A DNA stretch of 58,790 nucleotides from assembly GCA_943704525.1 (NCBI GenBank), contig CALSCQ010003028.1:1-58790 (forward strand), given 5' to 3'. The translations under genes were made by a program, and so were the position numbers. This DNA is from Pigoraptor vietnamica (taxonomy: Eukaryota; Opisthokonta; Filasterea). The notes beneath the pieces are model-generated. The model saw only the letters and a program-made list of their open reading frames with translations, searched no databases and was not told the origin of the DNA. Position 1 is the stretch's first letter. The number at the start of each line of letters is the position of its first letter. Positions 11,552-21,156 of this stretch are shown one piece after another.

Positions 11552-12931
11552 ATGGCATCGCGCCCCGCTTCGCAGGTGCGTACGCGTGCAGACTCCCTGT
11601 CTCGACACGAGTGTATTGACGTCCATGTGCGCAGGGCCAGCGCGTGTCGGCCGGTTCTGTTTTGCGCATGTTCGTGGCGAGTGCGGCGCCTCTTTTTGCT
11701 GCAACTGCGCCTGCGCGAGATCCGGCGTCGCTTTTCGTATATGTTAAGAATGCGGTTGAGGCGGTCGACAAGGGTGCGTGCAGTTGTTTGCGCACTGTCG
11801 GTTCGTGGACTCGCGTCACGTCACACGTTTGTCCATCTCTCTCCTCATGCAGCCACGACCGAACGTACAATTGTGCTGGAATGGCTTGAAAGCCGCGCCA
11901 GTCAGCTCGTCGATCTGCTCGCATCACATCCGCGCGAGTCGGTGCTCGCCGTCCTCGTGATTGATTTGTCAGAATACGCTGCGTCGGTGCTGGAGCGGCA
12001 GTCGACGGTTGTGTGCTCTCCATCGCAAGATGCCGCCGACGGAAGCACGCCCGAGTTTCTTCGTTGCACAAATTGCGGCCGCATGAAGGAGGCGCGCAGT
12101 GTCAAGACGCAGACGGGCGAGGAGGAGACGACATTTGCGTCGGTGGCCGATCGCGTGTTCTCGTCGCGGTTTTTCACGGCCATGAGTACGGCCGTCACGC
12201 AGGCGACCAATTCGCTGAGCGCAGCAGCAGCGCCGGACTCTGCGAAGTTCTTCACGTCGCAGGAACGCGGCGTCGATGTTGGCGAGATTGAGCGCGTTCT
12301 TCTCGCGCACTTTTTCACATCGCTGGAGAAGGGCGCGCCGCCAGAGCCCGTCGAGATTCTCCCCACGATCCCCCTCATACCGCCGAAAGTGATCAAGGAG
12401 ATGCAGCCGAAAGCGATGGAGAAGCCGGCGACCGGCAAGCAGATCACAATGTCGCGCGGCGCGGACGACGTGCCCGTGACGGTGCAGACGTCCAGCAGGC
12501 AGGCGGCCAAGTCCAACATCTACTACCGGCCGGTGACGGAAATTGGCGCGATCGACGAGAACAACATGCGGCGATCGTCGCCATCGGTGTCGTCGTCTGA
12601 CAGCTCGAGGCGAAAAGACTCGTCTTTGAGTGCGCACGGGGGGGCCGGGGGGTCTGCGGCGGCGGCGAAGGAGGCGAAGGAGTGGACTAAGGAGAAGCCA
12701 CCCAGTTCGCCGGATACCCATTTGAAAAAACGCTCGGCGACGCTTGAGGAGGGCGCGAAACGGCCACTGACCCCGGAGGAGCAGCGAATGCGATCTGTGT
12801 CATCGACAGACGAGTTGGTGAGTGAGTCGAAGCACGTGAGGTGGGCCGTGTGGGTGGTTGTTGTGTTTAACTGGACTCATTCCCGTACGCAGTTCCAGAT
12901 ATGGAAATCGACGCGCGAGAACGTCAAGTGA
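11552..12931 (+). CDS. Unrecognised protein with a conserved-looking front half and a low-complexity tail
   Basis: Four exons are proposed (11552-11575, 11635-11773, 11853-12817, 12893-12931), giving about 388 residues. The first exon codes only MASRPASQ. The front half looks folded and helical (SVLRMFVASAAPLF, TIVLEWLESRASQLVDLLAS, VLAVLVIDLSEYAASVLE), followed by a CTNCGR element that could be half of a zinc site. The middle repeats FFTS-type motifs; the back third is Ser/Lys-rich with many possible phosphosites. I do not recognise a family. The last exon is the least certain: splicing at GTGAGT gives the end FQIWKSTRENVK, but another acceptor choice would change the last residues. It is head-to-head with IFT140 and convergent with the SLC25 carrier. 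Confidence 0.65.
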   Translation: MASRPASQVRTRADSLSRHECIDVHVRRASACRPVLFCACSWRVRRLFLLQLRLREIRRRFSYMLRMRLRRSTRVRAVVCALSVRGLASRHTFVHLSPHAATTERTIVLEWLESRASQLVDLLASHPRESVLAVLVIDLSEYAASVLERQSTVVCSPSQDAADGSTPEFLRCTNCGRMKEARSVKTQTGEEETTFASVADRVFSSRFFTAMSTAVTQATNSLSAAAAPDSAKFFTSQERGVDVGEIERVLLAHFFTSLEKGAPPEPVEILPTIPLIPPKVIKEMQPKAMEKPATGKQITMSRGADDVPVTVQTSSRQAAKSNIYYRPVTEIGAIDENNMRRSSPSVSSSDSSRRKDSSLSAHGGAGGSAAAAKEAKEWTKEKPPSSPDTHLKKRSATLEEGAKRPLTPEEQRMRSVSSTDELVSESKHVRWAVWVVVVFNWTHSRTQFQIWKSTRENVK

Positions 12932-13293
12932 AGACACTGGTCGAGCATGGGCTAGAAAATGGGCGCCGTGTTTGTGCAGGTTGCGTTGGCTGCGTGCGTG
13001 CGTGCGTGCGTGCGTGTGTGCGTGCGAGTGCGTGCCGTCTGCGCGTAAAAAATTCCAGAAAATGCCGAGACGAGTGCGATGTGGCACATGTCATTGGTAA
13101 TGATAGCAAGGTCTCCCAAGTGGGCCTTTAGGGCCGGCACGCAGTACGCAGAGGGGTGACAAGCCCCGCTGCGACCAACGGCACGCTGAACAGAGGCGAG
13201 ACGCACGCGGTCGACAAAACCGAGAACGACGCCATCGCGGTAGAGAAGGGATCTGCGCCATTGAGCGCTAGGTAGCTAGCTAGCTAAGCAGCG
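12932..13293. other. Convergent 3' intergenic region with simple repeats
   Basis: 362 bp between two gene ends. It holds a (TGCG)n run near 12987-13030 and an AGCT repeat (TAGCTAGCTAGCTAAGC) near 13272-13289. No coding potential is seen. Confidence 0.6.
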
Positions 13294-14981
13294 CTAGTCG
13301 GCCTGCACGGGGAGGCCCGGCGCATTTCCTACACTTTGTCGGTCCTCCGCGCCGCTGTTTTCCAGGAAACGCATCGTCATTGTGTACACCTGCGCACAAC
13401 AACAGAGTGAGCGAGATGTCGCAAAGGGGGATCGCAAGGGGGGTCCTTCACGCAGAAAAACAAAAAAAAAAATAAAAATAAATAAATAAAATGTGAAGAC
13501 CGACAGCGAGTGAGATGTGGCAAGATGGAATAAGGTGACTGCGGCGAGTGAAAGTACGATCGGAACAAAGTGAAGAGCAACCGCTCACCATGAACGTCAT
13601 TGCGTTCGTAGGGATTGCGCGGACAATTGTCGCGTTGATCTGCGCGCAAGATCGACAACAGTCAGACGCATTCCACCCACACACATATTACCCCCCTCTC
13701 CCCTCCCCTCAAATCCACATTGACGCCTCGCATGCCAAGCACACTTGGACGCCCACCCCTCGAAAGAAGACGGCCATTCCCTCCGCCCTGTAGCTCTTGA
13801 GCGCGCAGTCGACCATGCCCTTGTACTGCGGGTGCGACAGCGAATCGGCCTGCAGCCGCGACTTGATGACGTCCGACGGATACGTCGACACCCATCCGCA
13901 CACGCCTCCAAGGCCACCGGCCACCATCAGCGCGAGCGGGCTAAGGTCCGACGTGTCCTTTCCAGGCGGCGTGAGAAGGCGGCACAGGTATTCGTAGCTC
14001 GCAAAGTACGCGCCGTAGCTCGGCGTCTCGCGAATGACGGTGACAGCCATGCCCCTGTAGCAGCCGCGAATGCCGTGCGTGCGGAGCGTTTGCCGAAAGC
14101 AGTCCCAGGGGCCCTTGTAAATCGTCGGCGCTCCCGGCGCGCCCTGCATTTGCATCTGCGTCTTCATGAGCTCGATCGGGCAGCTGATGGTACTGTTGAC
14201 GACGCCCGATATGGAGCCCGCCATGAAGATCGCGCTGAGCGACGGCGGCTGCGACTGGTCCGTCTGAAAAAAGCGGAGGGCATTGCCGTACACGCCAAAG
14301 AGAAACGCGTTGACGACCATGACGCCGGCCATTGGCGATGCCATGCCCTTGTACAAGCCGAGCACCTGCGCCGTCGGAGTGCACGCAAGCGACAGTTCAG
14401 TCGTCTTGGTCGCACTCTCCCCCCAATCCAGGACAGTTGTTTGTCACATGTCAGCCACAACGGAAGCCCACCTTTTCTTGCCGGAGGATGGTGGTGAAAC
14501 AGTTGAACGTGCCCGTGTAGCGCAGCGGTTTGCCGGACGTGTGGTCTTGTGTTTGCAATCGCACCTTCGGAGAAAAGTACAAGCAAGGTACATTGGCCAC
14601 GGGAGAGGACATCGCACGCATGTTCCCACACACGCGCATAAGCACACGCTGCACGTAAATGCAAATCGACATGGTCGCACCTTCACTGTGTCAAAAGGGT
14701 GCCCGGCGAGGATACCCGCGCAACCTGGCAATTACATTGCGAGTGTAAGTGACTCAAAGGCATGCAAGTGCACTACAAATGCATCCACTTCACGCACGAG
14801 AAGCACAACAAGCGCATCGATCCCGCACCTCCGAGTGTGCCGGCAAAAAAGTCCTTGCCGAACTCCTTCCAGTCGGCATCGAGATTGTCTGAAAAACAGA
14901 CGGCAACTGTGTCAACACAAGTTTCATCAACGACTACTGTCGTTGATGGCCCATGCGCACAAGCGTACCTTCCCCCGCCAT
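13294..14981 (-). CDS. Mitochondrial carrier, SLC25A29-like (basic amino acid / acylcarnitine carrier group)
   Basis: Seven exons (14981-14969, 14888-14829, 14724-14681, 14564-14472, 14365-13757, 13639-13589, 13389-13294) give 321 residues. Three carrier repeats are plain from their Px[DE]xx[KR] signatures: HPFDTVKVRLQTQ, CPIELMKTQMQMQ and YPSDVIKSRLQAD. The context GCAGILAGHPFDTVK, RETPSYGAYFASYEYL and FFRGINATIVRAIPTNA fits the SLC25A20/29/45/47/48 group, best SLC25A29, which moves basic amino acids across the inner mitochondrial membrane. Substrate is inferred from family only. Exon 1 is just 13 nt (MAGE plus one base); I chose it because it is the only ATG upstream that splices in phase with DNLDADWKEFGKD. 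Head-to-head with the EH scaffold gene. Confidence 0.9.
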
Positions 14982-15885
14982 TTGTACGTATGCGAAAACG
15001 CCGCAGCCTCACGAGGCCGGGCACACTTTGCGTTGTTTCCTGTCGTGTGCCAAATAAGCCACTTCGGTGGCGTTCGAACGTAAAAAATCACCGACTCGCA
15101 CTTCCAGCTTAAGCCCTCCCGACGTGCATACAACCGAGTGAGCTAATACGCACACAATCGTCGCAAGAGGGACGTCGAGAGAGGGACGGAGACTCCTACT
15201 GTGCAAGGCGTACCCTATTACTTTGCAGTACCCACGTGCAGCGCTGTCAAAGTGCCCCAATCGCCTGACGTTCGTTGAGCAATCAGTGAAATAACCGAGA
15301 TCTCGGCACAAATCCATTACCTCTAGCGAGGGCTCGGCAATAATTCTTCCAGTCACGTGAGGATTTGTTTTCCGCGCATTCCGCATCCGGGGTGGGCTAG
15401 TACTGGCCCCATAGTGGCGCCTCCGCCCACCGTCCTGTGGTCGAACACTCAGCTGCCGCACTCACTTTGCGCGCGTGCGTGCACGCACACGCAGAGCACG
15501 CGCAACTCGCACACACGCGCGGCAGCAGCGCAAGGACATTGCAGCTGTTCGGTTTGCTGCTTGTGCTTAACACTTCGCCCTGGCCTCGTGGGCATCTTTG
15601 TTTTTCGTGGGAGGGCGGCGCGTGAATAAGCTGTGGGCGCCACATTGCAATCGCCCCTCGGCACAAGCGGGGTTGTTTGCGTATTCGCTGTGCCGCCGCT
15701 TGACTTTCCCACATACTCTGTGACTGCTTGGACACTTAATAATCGCTGGGACTTTCGTGGTCGTGCTCGGGTGTTGTGGTCGTGGGCGATACTGGGCCCC
15801 CAACGGCCGCCGCTGTGGTTGCGGCACACCGGCTGTCCACGCCGCGGCGCGTTCGCGAGCGCCGCTGGCGCGCCGTGCGAACACA
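14982..15885. promoter_or_regulatory. Divergent intergenic region, carrier / EH scaffold
   Basis: 904 bp between opposed start codons. Only overlapping short frames of no clear identity are present. It should carry the promoters and 5' UTRs of both genes. Confidence 0.5.
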
Positions 15886-17308
15886 ATGGAGGGCATGCGC
15901 CTGTCGCCGGAGGAAGCGGCGTACTATGGCGAGCTCTTTGCCATGGCGGACGTCCAGGGCGTCGGGGTTGTCGGCGGGGCGAACGCGGCGCAGTTTCTGC
16001 GGCTGTCCATGCTCCCGGACGAGCTAATGATGCAGGTGGGGCGTCCTTCATGCAACGCGGGCGCGTGCTTGCTCCTCGCTGTGCGTGCTTGGGGTGGTAG
16101 ATGTGCAGACGCGTGGGACGGGACGTGTTGCAGAAGCGTAGCACATTCTGATTCCCTCAACTCAGTCCAATAGCGTATGCACCGCTGACGAATCGGATGT
16201 GTTTGTTCGGCGCAGCTGTGGGACATGTGCGACACTGCCCACGCAGGCTATCTCGACCGACAACAGTTTTATTGTGCGATGCGGCTTGTCGCCCTTGCAC
16301 AAAACAACATTGCGCCCTCTGTAGAGGCTGCGATGGCGGCACCGGGTGGGTTGCTAGTGACGGCACTCCTGCGGCACTCCCTGCCCTCGTGTTCGCTTGG
16401 ATCCGCCACTCACACGGGAGATATCTCGCTCTCTCTCGGCCCTCGTGTTCGCTCGGATCCATTACTCACACGGGAGATATCTCCCTCTCTCTCGGCAGGC
16501 CTCCCGCTGCCCGTGTTTCAGGGCATCAACAGACCGCACTCGCAGCCGGAAGTGCAGGCGCCGAAAGCGGCTCCAGCGTTCGACTCTGTTCAGAGCTCGC
16601 ACACGCGCACCGGCTCGCTGGATTCCGGTGCCCTCGCCGCCATGCAGCGCGCGGCCGCTGCGGACGGCATTGTGTCACCGACGGGGGGATCTTCGGGCAG
16701 TCTGTCGACGCCTGCAGGCGGCAGTCGCAGCGCGCTCGGAATGCCGCCGGCGTCTGCCATTCCCGCACACCTCACGGCGCACGCGCGCGCGTCGTCTTGG
16801 GATGCGTCGATGGCGCGCTCCGGGAGCATAGGGTCGGCGCAGATTGTGCTGGAAGATCTCGGCCGGACGCCGCCGATGTCGCCCATGAATGTGTCACGCG
16901 GCGACGTGTCGGAGACGGATGTGCCGTGGGTCGTCACGGCGGCCGACCGGCAAAAGTACGAGCTTAGCTTTCAGCAGCTGAACCCGACCAACGGCGCACT
17001 CAACGGTGGGCGGAAATTCGCGCTGTATGTTCGTTGCCGGTTTGGATGCATCGTGTGGCGTGTGCCAAACCTTGTGCGTGCATGCATGAAGGAGGGCGCA
17101 CTGTTCATATTTGCTGCTCAGACGCGTCTGCTGCTGTGCGGCCTGGAGTAGTGAGCGCGCCGCCGCGTGTGAGGGCGCAATGCTCAAGTTTTCCGTCGTC
17201 GCTCTGTTGCAGGGGAGCAAGTCAAGGCCTTTTTTGAAAAGTCGGAGCTTCCCGCGAAAGAGCTCTCTGCCATTTGGTGCGCATCCCATTCGCATCGTCT
17301 GCTTTGCG

Positions 17309-17407
<99 letters not shown>

Positions 17408-20400
17408 GGTGGCATGAGCTGTCTTGTCGCATTCACGCACGCACAATACTCGGCGACTCTGTCATCTCAAAATGCACACGCACACAAACCCACAACGCGC
17501 TGTCGTTACTTCGATTGATCCAATTCAATCGCTCAATGCAATTCCCCCCGACCCCCTTGCAGGAAATTGTCCGACGTGGACACGGACGGCCGTTTGACGC
17601 TCGACGAGTTCTGTGTGGCGATGGACCTCATCTTTCGCCGGCGGCGAGGAGAAGACCTTCCCGCCACTCTGCCGCGCGCGTTTGTGCCGCCGAGCTTTCG
17701 CGCGCCAAGTGCCCAGCCGGCCGCGCAGTTTCTCGGGCAGAGCCAGTCGTGGTCAGCCCCAGACAACAGCACCAACATGGCCGCGTTTGCGAAGGCCACG
17801 ACGTCCGCGCCGCTTATCTCGCTGGACGAGACGGTCACCTCGCCGGTCCCACCGACCGCGCAGCCCGAAGTGCATGGACTCGTGGCAGCGTCGGCGTCGA
17901 CGTCTGGACAGCTGCTGGGTGCCGACGACTCGCTCAACCCGGACGACCCCACCGCCAAGCGGCGCATTTCGGAACACTGGTCGCAGTTTACGATGGAACG
18001 CGCCAAAATGTCGTCGGCTTCCGACGCTCAGCCACCGCAGGCAACCGGATGGTCTGCTTTCGACACGCCGTCGGTCCCTGAGGAGCCTGCGATGTACGCA
18101 CAGCCCGCGCTTGGACAATCGCAGGCGCACGCGCACGCCCACGGCAATTCACACGCACAGGGAATGGCAGGTCGGCCGCACCCGAGCGCGCTGACGATGA
18201 CTCACCGGATGTCGAGCGGCAACGATGACTCGCTTCCTTCGCCGTCGCTATCCGCGAGCAGCGAGATCACGTTTGAGGCCGACGAGGAGTTTGAGGAATC
18301 GGACGCGATCACGCGCAAGGACAAGGGGCGCGGACCCGGCGTGTCGCTGAAGAAGATGCTGTTCCCCGGGAAGTGGAAAGCGCTCGACCAGGACGCACCG
18401 GCAGAGGGGCACAAGAAGGAGAAGGAGAAGGAGGGCCACAAGGACGACAAGAAGAAGGAGGAGACCAGGGACCCGTGGGAGGGCCCGCCGCCCAAAACGG
18501 ACAAGGCCGAAAAGAAGGGATCGGTGGGTGGAAGGGGCGAGACACGTGTGGGACGCCGCACGCTGGAGTCCATGCTGCGTTTTTCTGTGCTTGACATGTG
18601 CCACTTCTCACTCTGACCGTCTCTACGCAGGTGGCGTCGCTGTCGGCCTCGCATCACCGCGACCGCAGCCTCAGCGCCAACCCGCAGGCGGCGCCGCCCA
18701 CTGCCACACTGTCTCCCGCTGTGCCCGACGGCAGTCACCTGCGCACGAGCCCTGCGGCCCCTCGGCGCTTCACGGAGGGCGGCAAGACGGCCGCAGCCGT
18801 CCCGCTCTCTTCCGCGCCTCCCGCACGCCCGGCGCCCCCCTCCATGCTGCAGGCTGCCGTCGACCCGAGCAAGTCGTTGTCGGCGTCGCAGCTTGGGGCG
18901 CAGCCTGCGGGTGGAATGCTGCCCCCGCCGCCGGGCGCCGGTCGCCCGCGAGCGGCTTCGGAACGGCCACCGTCGGATCCGTCTGTGTCTGTGCCGGAGC
19001 CGCAGCCTGCACCCCAAACACAGCCCCAATCGCAACCGCCGCCGGCGCGACCCCGCCCGCCCTCGATGGTTCAGGGCATGGAGTCTGCGCCCGCCGAAAA
19101 TGCCGAGCGCAAAGTGCCACCGCCGCGGCCGTCGCTCCCCGTCGCAGCGGCTTCGCCCTCGCCCACGCCGGATGCAGAGGCTGGCGAACGCAAGGTGCCG
19201 CCGCCACGGCCATCCATGCCCACGGTGACGTCGCTCGCACATGCAGCGGAAGAACCGTCGGGCGATCGCAAGGTCCCCCCGCCGCGCCCATCTCTCCCAG
19301 TGTCGCCCTCTCCCCCTCTGTCCGAGCCCGAACCAGAGCAGCGTAAGCCGCCGGCGCGGCCCGCCCCGCCACAGGTCGCAGGAGAGGGGGAGCGGCGGCC
19401 GTCGTCGGCGTCTGCGCCTGCACGTCCTCCTGCGCCCACGCCACCCGCGGCTGCGTTGGGGATATCGGACAGCGAGGAGCCGCCCATTGCGCAGGGAAAG
19501 CGGCCGTCCATTCCTCCGCGTCCCTCGTCATCGCTGGGTTCGGAGGGTGAGTCGGATTCGTCGAGCTCTTCTGCGCGTGCGCGTGCCCCGAGCCTTCCGC
19601 CGCGGCCCTCTGCACCCGCACTGGCCGTCATCCCCGCGGCTGACGAGGAGCGCGAGAAGCCGCCGCTCCCGCCGCCCCGGCGGCGCTCCGTCAGCCGCAC
19701 GATCGGCGATCCCTCGGAGCTCAACAGCGACCAGGAAGGAGGAGGACCCGCCACGCTCGACGTTCCGTCTGCGGAGCCGCTCAAGTCGGCATCGCGCGAC
19801 CGCCCGCGACAGATGGGCAAGAAGCCCCCGCGTCGCATCAGCTGGTCGCAGATGCAGAATGCGCTGGCTGCGGCCGAGCGCGGCGCCCTTGCCGACTTTG
19901 GGATGCCCCTGGAGGCCCCGCCGCCGGAGGAACCGGCCGAGGAGGAGTCGTCTTCGGACGATGAGGCCGTCGTTGAGGAAGGGTCGAGCGGGGAGGCGCT
20001 GTCGGACGGCGTCGGCGTGGACCAGCCGCCCCGTGCAGCCCGGCCACCGCGACCCAGCGCGCCTGCGCGTCCTCCCGTGCCCGCCAAGCAAGAGAAGCGC
20101 GACTCGAAGCCCGAGAGGCCGCCGCCGCCCGCGCGCGCACCGTCGAAGGACGATGTGAAGCCGCCCGGGCAGCGCCCTCCGCCCCCCGCCGCGACGAAGG
20201 TGGCGCAGGCCGAGCGCGTGGTGCGCGTGTACCTTGACGACGACACGTTCAAGACGTTTGGGATGCCGGCCGACGCGGTTGCCTCTGAGGTGATCAAGAC
20301 GGCGCTGTCCCGAAACCGCAGGGACGCGTCGAAGTTCGGCGACTACATGCTGTTCGTGCGCCGCGATGGTGAGTCTCGCTCCTTTGTAACTGTTTGCAAG

Positions 20401-20863
20401 CTCGTTTCCTCTTATCGCAAACATGAAGCGCCAGTGTGGCGTTTTGTGGCGTCTTGTGTGTTTGTCATATGACAGCGGGACTGAGCGTTTCGTGACTTGC
20501 CCCGTTGCAGGCGGTCAGAAGGAAAAGCCGCTTCGCATGGACGAAGAGTGCTTTGCGTCGATTGAGGACGGCGACGTTGTCGAGTTTTCGTGCCGCACGC
20601 GCCCTGCCACGGGTACGTCGAGCGGGCGCGGTGCAGAGGAGGGTCCGAGCACGCGCAGCGAGAAGGAGCGCATGAAGCACGCGAAGGAACTACGAAGCTC
20701 CATCAAGAAGCTGCGGCACAAGACGGAGGTGCTCAGCCGGCTCAACCTCGAGCTCGAGATGGAACTCAGGCGAGAGACAGAGGCGCGCATGACGCTGGAG
20801 GCCGAGCTCGCGGCCGCCAACGCACGGCTGCGGGACGCGCAGCAAGCGCAGTCTGACGCATAG
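15886..20863 (+). CDS. EH-domain scaffold with proline-rich SH3-ligand array, RA/ubiquitin-like domain and coiled coil
   Basis: Seven exons (15886-16035, 16216-16345, 16499-17005, 17213-17276, 17563-18523, 18631-20368, 20511-20863) give 1,300 residues. EH domain 1 spans about residues 1-93 (PEEAAYYGELFAMAD, then LWDMCDTAHAGYLDRQQF). EH domain 2 spans about 238-325 and keeps the pocket Trp (W284) and a canonical calcium loop DVDTDGRLTLDE (288-299). EH domains bind NPF peptides on endocytic adaptors. Then comes a long Ser/Pro region with repeated SH3-ligand blocks (three near copies of RKVPPPRPS, plus KPPARPAPP, IPPRPSS, LPPRPSAP). Residues 1133-1215 look like a Ras-association/ubiquitin-like fold (RVVRVYLDDDTFKTFGMPAD, FGDYMLFVRRDGG). 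The last 70 residues are coiled coil. The front resembles Eps15/intersectin; the RA-like end does not. Confidence 0.85.
16384..16497. repeat. 57-bp tandem duplication in EH-scaffold intron 2
   Basis: Two near-identical copies (16384-16440 and 16441-16497) share CTCGTGTTCGCT, GGATCC and CACACGGGAGATATCTC. The second copy ends at the intron acceptor CGGCAG, while the first has CGGCCC at the same spot. Confidence 0.85.
17311..17406 (+). repeat. (GT)48 microsatellite in EH-scaffold intron 4
   Basis: An uninterrupted run of GT dinucleotides, 96 bp, fills a third of the 286-nt intron (17277-17562) that splits EH domain 2 just before its calcium loop. Confidence 0.95.
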
Positions 20864-21156
20864 GAGGCGCAATGCGTGTGTGTGCGTGAGTCGCGTGAGT
20901 CGCGGGCTTGGGGATCTCTGCGTGTAGGCGTTGCGTGAAGAAGTGTGCGTGCGTGCGTGCGGCGTATTGGCGTATTTTCTTTTTCTTTTTTTGTGGCGTC
21001 TTATTGGCGAATGGCGTGGCGAAATGGCGTACACATCTGAATACACTGCAAATTGTCACACGTGATAATGCCACGCAAATTTTATAATGGCAGACGCACG
21101 CAAGCGACAACACGCAAAGACTGAAAACGCACAGCACACGCACGCACACGCCGCTG

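Noticed and set aside
17184-17518. Frames coding poly(Cys-Val) and poly(His-Thr)
   Set aside because: These are translations of the GT/CA microsatellite within the EH-scaffold intron.
19071-20297. 408-codon minus-strand Gly/Ser-rich frame
   Set aside because: It is antisense to the proline-rich region of the EH scaffold; Gly/Arg-rich translation is expected from the reverse of CCG/CGC codons.
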